A stretch of DNA of 64,000 nucleotides from Valencia hispanica (Eukaryota; Chordata; Actinopteri; Cyprinodontiformes; Valenciidae), in NCBI GenBank assembly GCA_963556495.2, contig OY747701.1, positions 39,778,501 through 39,842,500 on the forward strand, in the 5' to 3' direction. Every line of letters starts with the position of its first letter. The stretch's first letter is position 1. Below the pieces are notes generated by a model. That model had not been told where the DNA came from, searched no databases, and saw only the letters and a program-made list of their open reading frames with translations. Positions 11,546-23,539 of the stretch are shown here, in pieces. The position numbers and the translations under genes are program-made.

Positions 11546-12734
11546 ATTGAACGAGCGACAACTCTTCTTCCTCCTTCATGGTGCTGAATGGAAAACAAAA
11601 TCCTGCACTTTGCCGCCACCCCCTGGTAGGGAAGAGAACTATTGAATTGTAAACTGCATGAAAATTTTATATTTGTATATTTTTTCAATTGCTAACCTTT
11701 CCAAACAACTAGTAAACAAACATATATAACAGAATACAAATACATGAAAACAAATAGTCAATATTCTAAATCAACTCAAAATGGGATTGCAAAATGAAAA
11801 AGGGGAGTTTTTATTATTTATCAGACAAGCAACGCGAAAGAATCCATAATAAAAACCGTCAACAGATGGCGGTATTGTCCCATAGTAATGACTCAAATTA
11901 GTCTATATTATATTTATTTTTCTTTCTTTCAGAAATCTTCTGTCATTCCATGTTTGACCTGTTTTGCCTCCGACATTTTGCACATAAGTTTGTTGTCCGT
12001 TTGTATCCCAAGGAAAACATATATAAAACTTCAGAAATTTCCCAAATAAGATATGATAAAAACCTTACCAACACCTTTTATTGTCGCAGGAAGACGTTCA
12101 GTCTTCCAGATGCCGCATGAACTGACTTGTAAATACGCGATCATTGCCATGGAACGCAGGAAGACAAATATCATCTATGTCCCCTAGGGGGCTCCGTAGT
12201 GAACACATCTGATCGGTGTGTTGATGTTTTCCATTGGGGGTCGTGGGGTGTTTCACAGTCAGTCCGGTAGGTGGCGATAATGCGCCTTGGAACTGGGTTA
12301 CCAACCAGCTCGGGCAGTACAGAAGAGGAAGTAAAAGTAGCAGCAGAAGGAGAGAGAGAGAGAGAGAGAGAGGAGAAGACAGCGGCTTTTACCTCCACAC
12401 GTGTAATAACTTCTATGTGAAACTATCTTCTTCACCTTTTATAAGCTAAACCTCCTCGGCCAGTAAAGGTAGGTATGCTGCGGCTCAGCGTGCCGCCTGT
12501 CGGAGGCTGCTGTCGCTTCCTACTGGAAGTTGAGCCGGTTTGGCTGCTGTTAGCATCGAGCTGGTGCCTTTTTTACTTTTTTTGTTGTGCTGTTGCTAAT
12601 TGCTACTAGCTGGTTAGCGGCGGTAAAACGTGAAGCTGCTCAAATGAGACCAAAACTTCATCCGATGATAATCCCGTCTGATTATATGTGCTGTCATCCT
12701 CTCTCCCGGTGGGAAGCCACTGTAGACGAAGACC
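11546..12734. promoter_or_regulatory. Head-to-head intergenic region between mis12 and ppm1g
   Basis: The two start codons face away from each other with 1189 bases between them, so both promoters and 5' UTRs must lie here or nearby. Visible features are an AT-rich centre (11650-12070), a pure (GA)n run at 12350-12372 and a GC-richer segment from 12440 toward ppm1g. A donor-like AAAG|GTAGGT at 12469 and an acceptor-like pyrimidine tract ending in CTACTAG near 12609 could delimit a short 5' UTR intron. No TATA box or named factor site is claimed. Promoter sharing is inferred from geometry only. Confidence 0.45.
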
Positions 12735-15700
12735 ATGGGGGCATATCTGTCGCAGCCGAACACGACTAAGACCTCCTCCGACGGCGGCAACAGCAGCATG
12801 AGCTACGGCTTCTCTGCCATGCAGGGCTGGCGGGTCTCCATGGAGGTGAGGCAGAAAGTCATTCACTTCTCATCCATCATGGTAGCTTGTTTATTGAACC
12901 CAACGATGATAAATTAGCGTTCAGTAACATAAAAAAACTGCGTATAAAATAGACGCTAGACGCCTTTTCGATTATATTGAGGAAAGGTATTTTAAAATAA
13001 ACCCTGGGAAATAGTATTTCTGCACATCATCAGCAGTGCTTTTCCAAAATCACGGTGCGGAGGACATGCTGCAGCTTGAGTGCCTGACTTACAAGCCCTA
13101 TGTCTATGCATTTATGGAAATCCGTGATTCCCAAGCCTGAGGTTCGCCTGTTTCACGTTAAACTCTAATCTTGGATTATGTTTGCATACCAAAATACATT
13201 CAAAGGAACAAGGGCGTAACCATCATCTCAGAAGTGAGGGGGACAGTTTTTTTTCAGTGGCCTATTGTGTGATTTATCATCCTCTCACATTCAGTAATAC
13301 TTTTCCTCAGTGGTTAAAAAGCCGTTTAATCACTGTTACATGTGCTGGTTTAGTTATCCCCACGACCCCACGAGTGGCATAAACAATGGATGGATCGATG
13401 GCTTACCCGTTAGTGTTCCAATGGCCGCATTCAGGGCTGGCCCTGCTGGTTGAAATCCACTGAAATTCTGACTTCTAACTTCTATGAACTTATACGTATT
13501 TTATATAATTAGAAAGCTAAGAGTCTTGTGATTTCAATGATGGATGCCAATCACTGATACAGTCATAACTGTGGGCACAAGTGCTTTTGCCAACACACAC
13601 ACACCCCTGCAGAAGGAGATAAAATGTGTGACTCACCCCTTTGTAGTCCAATAAATGTGACAAAACCAATCCATCTCAAACAACACTGACTTTTTACATC
13701 CATAAGGGTCAGATTAAAGTCCTCTTAATAAAGTGATTATTCCAGGACAACAATAAAACTGATTTAAAAAAAAGTAAAATAAACAGTAAAAATGCACTTC
13801 CAAAATGTCTATTCCATGTTTGTAGTCAAATAGTCATATTTTAAGTTCTCACTGTGATTTTGTTATTTAAAGCAAAGACAAGTTTTAGTAAAGAAATATT
13901 CAGCCAGCTGTTTGAAAAGACATTTGCTGTCTTCAAGTTAGACAACAGAGATAATAACGATAGCATGGTACAAATGAATACTTGGAAATGATGAAGTAAA
14001 ACCTCATCATGGAGTTAAGGAGCTCAGAAACTGAACTAGTTTATATAACGTTGTGATTTTTTTAAATGTTTATATTCAGTCAGAAAAGATTGTTTTAGTT
14101 AAAAATGTATCTTTGTAACTAAAGTATTTGTAACATTTTGGTCTATGTGTTACAACTAAGCAGTGCTGAGATATTCTTTCTTTTACATAAAAACATTTTT
14201 GCCACTTCAACAGCAAGTTTAGGGGGAACGCAATAAGAAAACTCAGATGTCCCAGCATTCTACCAGCATTTAAACGCATCATACGCGCACAAATCTTGAG
14301 ACGTGAAATCAGTCTCAAAACTCCTCGTGCACTTGTAACCTTACTTTGTCCGTAAACGTGGTTTTGTCTGTGTGTATCAGGCGATTGGTGCATAGTATTT
14401 AACGATTTTTATGCGTAGGAGTCGTTTTGAATTCGTAGTTAGTTTTAAGTTAGTGTACTTTGAAATGGTGCGTGTGTAAATGTATTTTGTAGTCGTACTT
14501 TCTTGATATTTTTGTGTACAGTTGAACATACAACAGCAAGTACTCGAAGTTACGCACAAAATGTTTTTTACGAGTTACAAATCATGTTTTACACATACAA
14601 CTACCCAAAGTTACACACAAACAGGCTGACACAAGTTACAAATCAAGTATTACACACACACACACAAATCTTTTGAGACCATTTTTTCTCCATGTTGTTT
14701 GCCTTTTGCTGGTTGTGGCTGGCTTGTTAGACATGTTGTGCTGCACTGCTCTCTCTAGCACTTGACGACGACCCACTGTTTGCGTTCATAGACGGCTCGG
14801 AAAAATCTGTTACCACATGTTAACGGTTAAGACGGCTGAAAAAAAAGTGCGGGGGACGCAGGGCACCGACACGGGAAGTGCGGGGGACATATCCCACGCT
14901 TACCCCGCGGTTGTTATGCCCATGCAAAGGAATATTGTTGGCGGATTACAAAGAAACCCGTGAATATTAATTAATTTGTTCAAAGGGGTCTTTTGAATCT
15001 TGAGATTTTTATGGTTCCTTTTTATATGGATGGAAAATAAGTAGAATCAGTATTCACTTGAAATCAGGGAGCAAACTTAAGATTGATTGTTGACAAAATA
15101 AATATGCAAAGTTCATGTTTGATACTTTTATAGGCTAAAACTGGTTTTATTGCATTCAATTAATAATGACATTTTTAGCATTTAACCTGCCAATTATCAG
15201 TCTATGTATGGTTATATCAGCGATACATTTGAGATAGGCTCTGGTTTATATGCTGCTTAAAATGGAGGCTCCACCCACCCGTCAGCTGGATAATTTTGCA
15301 GATCCACTGTAGTTTTGTTGATGTAAGCTGAGGTAGTTTGAGAGCCACTGATCTAAACATGACAGGACAGACCTGAACATGAAATGTCACCCTTAATTTT
15401 TTTATGAATAACCAGCTGAGTTGAAATCAGCCTGTAGGTGAAATGTAATTCATCTCCATCTGCAAATACCTGAGGCATATTGAGCAAGACTTATGAAATG
15501 GAGATCATGACGCTTAAACCAAAATGGCTTTAAGGAACTTTCTTTGTGTAGATGGTATTTATTCAATACTTCTGAACATGGAATTTGGCACTTTTCCTCA
15601 CCAGCCTTTTGTCAAAGTTTTCGTTCATTTCTATGTTGCAGGATGCTCACAACTGCATCCCAGACTTTGATGAAGACACAGCTATGTTTGCTGTGTATGA

Positions 15701-18700
15701 TGGACATGGAGGTAAAATTATAATTTTTCTTTGTGAAGTTAGGGTTCCTCTGATGTCTCTAAAAGTAATAAAGAGTTGTGAATTGTATTTTCCTTTTTTC
15801 CAAGTCTGGGTTGTTTATATTTACATACTTTATCCCCTTCTAATTAAATGTGTTCTTCAGAAGAGTTGGTACAAGCAGATTACACTTTAGATAGTTGCCT
15901 ACACTTGAGATATAGTTAGATCTACCATACCGTTGAGTTTAAAATTTTAGGTGCTATTGTTGTGGCATGCACCTGCAGATATTTCATGGGAAGATTTTAC
16001 TCAAGTGAACAGATAAAGATGTATCTTTAGACCTTAAATCTGTTAGGAAAACAATAGAGAAGTGTTCTCCCAGTCATATGCATTTCCTTACTAACAGTTA
16101 GTTTTTATTAGCACTTGCAGTTAACATATTTACAGCCCGACCACTGTGAACACATTTGGTGTGAATTTAAGTTTTGTTTAATTGTTTGACCTTAAAAACC
16201 TTTTTGAAAACTGACGAAGAAATCTTGGAAAGTACGTCATTCTTAAAGGAAAAATTCATAAGAACCATGGCAACTCATGTGGAGCTTTTATCTCATAAAC
16301 AAACCTTGTTTTTGTGCCGTTTCCATGGCGTTCTCTGGTTTGTTTGTTTTACATGTTTCTCTACTATCTTAAGGGTTTATATTGCCTGCTCCTCTCATTT
16401 AGGTGAAGAGGTGGCTCTGTACTGTTCAAAGTATCTTCCTGACATCATCAAAGAGCAGAAGACGTACAAAGATGGAAAGCTGCAGAAGGTGAGGAGCTGG
16501 TACTGCTGCATGACGGAACTGAGCAGATCCGGTTGCTCCCTGATGAATTAGAATTTAATTAAAACGTTGATTTGACTAATTCAATTCAAAAAGGGGAACT
16601 CTTATTGCTTTATTGTACACAGAATATGTTTGGAGTGTTCAGTTTTACAGAAAGATAGAATATTAAAGGCCTAATTTTCTTTTCTTTTTTTAAAGGTCTC
16701 ATTCACTCGTTTTTTTAAAAAAATCTGTTGTGGTCTCCAGTATGAATGAATGCCTCGTGAACCGTTTTACATGGAATAAATTCTCTGGCGCTCCTGTTTC
16801 AGGAGGTTACAGTTTGTCGGAGGAGTGTGGGGAAATGACAGGGTCACGAGTCTAACTCATTATTATTCATGATATGAAAACGTCTCTCCTCTGATTGGCT
16901 AACCGCAATGCGACTCTTATGCTGCCTTCAAACTAATAATTAGCTTAACTTACTTCGCTGACAGTATTTAAAGACACATTCCAACAGTTTCTTCCTCAGC
17001 TCCTCTTTCTTGGGTAATACAAAATGCAACGCTGATGTGCTATGTCCACAAATAAACCAAGCCTACCCTGTTCTGTCATGCTGTGGAGTTGCTAACAGTT
17101 AGCTTCAGCTTCTAGACGTTCTCTGCTCTCGCCAGGCTGCAAAATCAGTCCTAATAAATCAATTTCTTGATTATATTATAATTTATTAAGCGTCCCCTGT
17201 CTGTGTACTGCCAGACTGTGATGGAGTTATAAATTAGTCATTAAGTAAATTTTCCAAAGCTGACGTTATTCATGTATTTGCAGGCGCTGGAGGATGCATT
17301 TTTAGCCATCGACGGTAGAATAACCAAAGAGGAGGTCATCAAGGAGCTGGTGCAGATTTCTGGGCGCCCCATTGAGGAGCCGCCTTCTGAAAAGGTGGCC
17401 GAGGAGGACGACCGTAAGTGCACCTCCGTAAACCCTCTAAGAGGGTGGTGCAAATGTGAAACACTCTATCTCCATAACTGCACCAAATTCCAGGAGACAA
17501 CAGCAATAGACTTTGAATTTGCGATTCTGTGTCTCTCTCTGCTCCTCTCAGTGGATACAGAGGAGGCAGCTTTGCTCCACGAGGAGGCCACCATGACGAT
17601 TGAGGAGCTGCTGGTACGCTACGGCCAGAACGTCAACGCTGTCAAACACGCAGCTGCAGGCGCCAGGTACTCAAGCAAATACTTTTTCAGGTTTTAGCAC
17701 AACGAGCAGCAGGATGTATGAAGTGTCTGAAGTTCTTAAGCATGCTCCTTTTCCTCAGTGGGGTAGCTAAGAAGGGCTCTTCTCAAAACGCTGAGGTCTC
17801 GAAAGATAAAGGAGAAGATTCTGAGGCGAAGAAAGGACTAAATGGAGAGGTGAAGGAGGAGGAAAATGATGGGAAGGTGAAGGAAGGAGCAGCGTGTGGG
17901 TCTAAGCTGCGAGCCTGTCGAAGAACAGGAGGAGATGAAGGGAGCAGTTCGGGTAAAGATATTACATTCAGAGCCCTTCATAAAATAGAAGTTTGTTTCT
18001 TCACCATTTTTTTTTACCTCCTTTCATTTGTTGCTGTGCAGCTGAGAGTGGAGAGTCAGGAAGCTCCAACGGAGAGGAAAAAGCTGGTAAGGCAGAAGGA
18101 GACGCAGGGCCTTCCTGCTCCTCTGTTTCCTCAAAGGCTGCTGGAGATTCAAAATCCAGGTTTTTTGACGACAGTGAAGAGTCTGAGGAGGGTGAAGAGG
18201 AGGAGGAGGGGAGTAACGAAGAGGTGAGAAGAGGAGACCAGAATAAACTGCAAAAGTTCACACTGAATCACTTTATAGAGCTTTCGTTCAACCCCCCCAC
18301 TCAGGATGGGAGTGACGAGGAAGAAGCGGACAGCAGTGATTTGGAGGAAGAGGACACGGAGGAGGGAGAGGAGGACTCTGAGGATGAAGAAGAGGAGGAG
18401 ATGTGTCTACCTGGAATGGATGGAAAAGAAGAGGTCTGTAGACAGAAGCGACAAGTTAATCTGTTCATTACATCATTGGGTTTGGAATTTAATTCTAGTA
18501 TTTTGTGGGGTTTAGGGAATGGAATGCAAAAAGCCACATTTGTCATAGTCGGGTTACTTTAGCTCATAAATTAGGCTTTAGAGAACTTAAACTTTGAACA
18601 GCAAAATAACAGCTCGAAGCTGCAACCCCTTCCTCAGTGTGTTTTCAGCAGCAAATTAGTAATCAAGAACCACAGCTTCTGCTGTGGACTTCTTACATCA

Positions 18701-21700
18701 CATACTGGACTCCCGACAGATAATCCCGCACATCCTCTCCCTGATCATTCCGAGTTGTGATGTTGCTGTGCGAGCAACTGTTGTCTCGTTTTGCCTCGCC
18801 AAGGCAAACTTGAAGCAGAGCTCCACTACATGTTCATCCCAGTTAATTAGAATTGGTTGTAGAAACTGTCCTATATTCTATCCTACGAAGGAAATTTAGA
18901 ATGATCGTACAAATAGTCAAAAGTCGGATTTATCAAATATGCAGTGGCCACTTGTACGCATGTTCCTCCGCAATCATCTGTTGATAAATCCCACATGTGC
19001 GTACCTAGGAGCTCGTTCAGTTGCATACAGAAACTTCCTCAATTAACCATATTTGGTAACTTCACATCCTCTGACGCATGCATTAATCTTTGCTTTCTTC
19101 CTGAAAATAATAACCAAGAGAGCGAACAACGGAAATTCGGTGACACAGAGATTGAGGTAAAACATAATGAGTCATGATGAACACCTTTTGAAAATTGTCG
19201 TAATTAACACATATTCATTTTAACACTAATAGTTTTTGCCCTCTGTTATCAGCGGTCCACTGCTTCTTGTCTCCCCCCTCCAGCAGGCAGGAGTTATATT
19301 CCTGCTGCTGACATAAAAAAATGAGGCGAAGAATTCTTCCATTTGCTGTTATTCACCTCTGTGGAAATACTTAACTTAAGAATTTCATCGATAAAAAATT
19401 TGTACTGATCAATTAACGCATGTTCTGTTGCATAATGAGTTTCGAAGGAATGCAATTATGTTTGCTATGTGGCAGTAATTAAAAACTTTACCACACGAGG
19501 GCGATGACTGAAAATAAAACCCACAGGCCGACTCAGTTTCTTGCCAGTTTCTGTGTATTCAAAAGTAGCATTGTCGCAGCAATGTGTGGCGTGGGACCAC
19601 TTCGACTAAAATAACAAACAAACAAAAAAAAGTCTCGGTTCACTGGCAACACTGCAAAGCTGTGTATAAGTAGGCTACTTAAATGCACTTCCAACCCTGG
19701 TTAGAAGTGGAGCATCCTGCTCTTGGCCTCAACCTAGCATCAAGTCGGTGTTAGCCCAGATGCACAAGCAGAGAAACTTCCTCACCGAGGGAGGCTCCGC
19801 CACCCCAGGGTTGTCCCCTACAGACTGGTGGGAAAATAGTCAAACAAGATTCCAGAAGCTTGCCAAGTTAGCACGGAGGTATGTGTATCACAGCGACGTC
19901 TGTCCCTCACAGCAGGTGATCTCAGCGCTGCAGGTCAGACGTGACCGTCAGTCTGCTCAACAGGCTGCTTTCGCTTCTGACCCCAGCACATGTTAACATG
20001 CTCATCTTTCTCAACAAAAATAAGTAGACTGGTGCTAAAGTTGTATATAAGTTACGGTTTCTTTTGTTTTTGTCTTTTTTACTCTGTTAATGAGCCTAAT
20101 TCACTGTTGCTGATCTCTCTCATCCTCTTTCTTGACTCTTTTAGCCAAATGTAACACAAAAACTATCAGACCTATAAGTATTTTTTTTTAATTAAGTTAT
20201 TGTTTAACATGACTTTTTTTGTTGCTTTTTTGGAGAAGAAAAAAATGAGCGTCAGTGGTGTTAATGAGTACCGTCTTTTAGCTGTCGGCTCCGCTGCTTA
20301 TAGCGCATATTTTCTTTGTGCAACTACCGTGAATTAATTCCGTTTAACTTCCACAAGAGGTGTCCCACTTGTAATGAAGATCTCAATGAGGAAACGCGCC
20401 TGTAATTCATATTTTCACTTGCATCAGAAATCTAAGATTGATGAAGATTATTGAAGCTTAAAGCCTAACATTTAGATTTTAGGTAGCTGGTTAAAATGTT
20501 TGGATTTTCTTTGTTCCTGTGTGTTTGTGAACCCTATCGCCCTATCTTCCATGTTTGTGCGTCCACAGCCCGGCTCAGACAGCGGCACCACAGCTGTTGT
20601 AGCTCTGATCAGAGGGAAGCAGCTGATTGTGGCCAACGCCGGCGACTCTCGCTGCGTGGTGTCTGAACGGGGTAAATTCAGCTTGATTTTTAAAGTGTTT
20701 GAATGGTAAAATGTTAGCGACGAAACAGGAATGTGCATTAAGTGTAGAAACCGTGTTGTGTTGACATGGTGACCCTCACTAATCTGATGTTTTCAGAGCA
20801 GTGGTGCGCAGGTTGTGCCTGTTTCTCTATTCAGCGGTCCAGGTAAACTGGATCTTTCCTGGTTTCTCCTCTAGTTGGAAATGTGTGAGGGGAATATAAC
20901 TCATGAATAACTTTTAGGTTTACAAATGTTGTGCAAATGCTGCAGTCGCGCACAGAAAACTTATCCTGCCTGTTTAACTCAGAGTTAGTAGACCTGTTTT
21001 TGAAGATGTTGTGGAATGTAAAAGTGAGATTACAGAAATAAAGGTTAATTGTGACCAACTTTGTCTGAAGGAACTTTGTTAATTCTCTAAAGAAATCGGC
21101 TAAATGTTTTAGGGATTTTCAGCTGCCTTGCATGGTCTAAAAGAGATGTTCTTTTGCTGCTGCAGGCAAAGCTGTGGACATGTCCTACGACCACAAGCCA
21201 GAGGATGAGGTGGAGCTGACTCGCATCAAAAATGCGGGCGGGAAGGTGACCATGGATGGGCGAGTCAATGGCGGACTGAACCTCTCCAGAGCCATTGGTG
21301 AGACTTTTAGACTAACACTAAAACTAATTTGACCCTTTTTTAAAATTATCATTGGAACATTTATACCGTTTTAAACGAATGGACTGGTAAATACAGATTC
21401 TTCACACACATGTTTTGTCAGGTGATCATTTCTATAAAAGGAACAAAACGCTGCCCCCAGAGGAGCAGATGATTTCTGCCATGCCAGACGTCAAAGTTCT
21501 GACCCTGAATGAGGATCACGACTTCATGGTCATAGCGTGTGACGGCATCTGGTGAGTCTAAACCATCGTCAGCCCCTAATTCAGTTTACAAAAACAAATC
21601 TCTGTTAAAGCCCTGATCTCACCTAGCAAAAAAAAAAAAACTTGGACCCAAAGAGCAGAGCCTGGAACGACAGGAAGGAACTGGGTTTTATTCTCAATAA

Positions 21701-23539
21701 AATGGTAGAAACAAGCTCCAAATAAATTTTAAAACCTCTGATTGGTCTGTTATGGATGGAATAAAATAAAAAGTTGATTAAAAAAGTTTTTTTAAATCTG
21801 TGGAAAATACCTTTTATGAACAGTTTTTTTTTATACATGTGTTTGTAGGAATGTGTTAAGCAGTCAGGAGGTGGTGGATTTCATCAGTGAGAGGATCAAA
21901 CCAGACCAGGATGGCAAAACCAGAGCCCTCTCCTCCATCGTGGAAGAGGTAAGAGCCGGCTGCTTTCCAAGTCAAGTCTAGGGTTGGGAATTGAGAAACG
22001 GTTCCAACAGCCCAATTCCATCAAAAGGGAACTCCTACGAAGTTATCAAGTCTTCTTAACGATTCTCTTTATTCCGGCTTTCCCAAGATTCTGCGTCGTG
22101 TTACAGTTACGCCACACTCTTCGCTCCAAATCAGGCCTTAACATGAGCAGCATTATGGAAAGGAGGTTAACCTTTTCATGCTTGCTGCTCAGGGAGCTAG
22201 GTGGAATGAGGAGAAGGTACAGGAACGTCACAGTGACCATGTTTATGGTGAAGGGCTTACCTCCCTTCTTCACTCTACACAACCACATTTTCAGGAGGTG
22301 GTCTAGCTACAGTTACCCCAAATTTACACCAAAGAGTCATACGAGTGTGACGTGAGCATAACTGAATACGTCGGTAGCGCAATCTTATCAATGGGACAAA
22401 CCACACCGGCCACACTATACGTGCGTATTACGGGCGACGCTCAAAATAGGTTCACGTTCTGTTTTTGAAGCGTATTCGCGACAATCTTCCGAGCTACAGA
22501 TGCACTAACACAGGAAACAGCCATGATTTAGCAAAATAAAACTTCCGCTAGATGTTCAAAATAAAAGTCCTCGCAATGCAGTTCAAAAGAAGTAGTTGTA
22601 GAGCTGGGTAGGATCCCAAGGCGAACGAGCAAGTGCAACAAAGTTGGTTATTTCTGACATTATATACATTTTATTTCAACAAATCAATACATTGGGTTCT
22701 TTTATTAACGAGAACTTACCCATTTTATAACCAAAGAGGAGCAGCAGTGGAGAAGTCCGCAGCTGGGAACCCGCACGCACGACACTCGCTTCACGTTTTG
22801 GTGTGAATTGGTGCCTTTAGAGGGGTGTAAAATGCGTATGCTCGCGTCACACTCTCTGTTTACGGCCCATTTTAGCCCATTAGGCGTATCTACAGTGAGC
22901 TTTTAGAAGTAAAGTCACAGCATGTGTTTTTTTGGTGGCTAATGCATCTTCAGAATTATGTTAAATTATGTCTTGTTGATTATATCCTAACCACAGTAAA
23001 TATTATTGACAAATGGTTTTAGGGAGATGGTGAGGGTCTTAAATCCCAGATATAAACCCCGATCAGTTTGATATGTTCATGTTCAGAGTCTTGTGCAAAT
23101 ATAATTTGAGTTAAAAAAATTTAATGGTTCCACTTGATGCAGGACACTGTATAGAATTCATTTTTTGCCACTCATTGAACTGCTCAGGAATTGATAAGGA
23201 ATTAGATTGATGGGCAGAATCAACAATGGCATTGATATGGATTAAAAATGTATAAGTTCTAATCCCTATTTGACTCCTATTCGGTTTTTAAGTTGGCATC
23301 TTTACATTAATCATTTAAATCTCTGCGTGCCCTCCAAACAGCTTTTGGACCACTGTTTGGCGCCTGACACATCTGGAGATGGCACAGGATGTGACAACAT
23401 GACCTGCATGATCGTGACACTCAGGCCACACCCCGCGCAGTCGGACGACACGAAGAAGAGGAAGCTCCAGGAGGAGGCCGAGGGGGGGGCCGGGCCGGAG
23501 GAGAACGGAAACGACAGCAAAAAGGCAAAAAGCGACTAA
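12735..23539 (+). CDS. ppm1g: Protein phosphatase 1G (PP2C-gamma, PPM family), 13 coding exons
   Basis: PPM1G is a nuclear Mn/Mg-dependent Ser/Thr phosphatase with known roles in spliceosome assembly, histone exchange and transcription. Exons: 12735-12845, 15642-15711, 16403-16488, 17284-17413, 17552-17666, 17759-17952, 18042-18223, 18305-18433, 20569-20671, 21166-21297, 21422-21551, 21849-21948, 23342-23539. They sum to 1680 bases, 559 residues plus stop (human 546), with all phases joining. The start [10 protein letters not shown] has Gly2, typical of the family. The catalytic domain is split: metal-site DGHGG at 57-61, then an acidic insert with long Glu runs (about 133-339) peculiar to PPM1G. 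The second half follows, with NAGDSR (362-367), DHKP (382-385), CDGIW (Asp458) and CDNMTC (Asp512). The C terminus is basic (KKRK 532-535, KKAK at the end), a likely nuclear signal. All metal-binding aspartates looked for are present. Exon 8 has an unusual donor, GAG|GTCTGT. Confidence 0.96.
13195..14935. mobile_element. Possible MITE or non-autonomous DNA element in ppm1g intron 1
   Basis: Near 13201 the sequence reads AAGGGCGTAACCATC and then GTGAGGGGGACAG. Near 14880-14930 it reads GGGGGACATATCCCACGC and then TTGTTATGCCCATGCAAAGG. Read on opposite strands, these share a GGGC(G/A)TAAC start, suggesting loose terminal inverted repeats. The interior at 14090-14660 repeats AGTTACAAATCA and TTACACACA-type motifs in both orientations. 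No transposase or target duplication was found, so the boundaries are uncertain. Confidence 0.4.
19748..20020 (+). pseudogene. Remnant of hAT transposase C terminus (dimerisation region)
   Basis: The frame reads [20 protein letters not shown], which fits the conserved hAT/ZBED C-terminal dimerisation motif (WW...F..LA.LARRYL). After a frameshift the text encodes a degraded 'SAAGQ...RRSAQQA' and then 'LIFLNKN', the expected order for this domain. It lies in ppm1g intron 8 in the same orientation as the host gene. Only the tail of the transposase is recognisable, so the copy is dead. Ends of the parent transposon were not identified. Confidence 0.7.
21978..23270. mobile_element. Possible non-autonomous hAT-like element in ppm1g intron 12
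   Basis: The left end reads TAGGGTTGGGAATTGAGAA (from 21980), a start seen in fish hAT-like repeats. The right end reads AGTTCTAATCCCTA near 23255-23270, giving TAGGGATTAGAACT on the other strand. The match between ends is partial and the flanking 8-mers are not identical, so element identity and limits are tentative. It fills nearly all of the intron between the last two coding exons. Confidence 0.4.

Noticed and set aside
11154..11579. 141-codon minus-strand frame overlapping mis12 exon 1
   Set aside because: Out-of-frame shadow; the in-frame product matches MIS12 and this one has no recognisable content.
17993..18562. 189-codon frame as an independent gene
   Set aside because: It is ppm1g exons 7 and 8 read through the intron between them and past the exon 8 donor; family alignment supports splicing.
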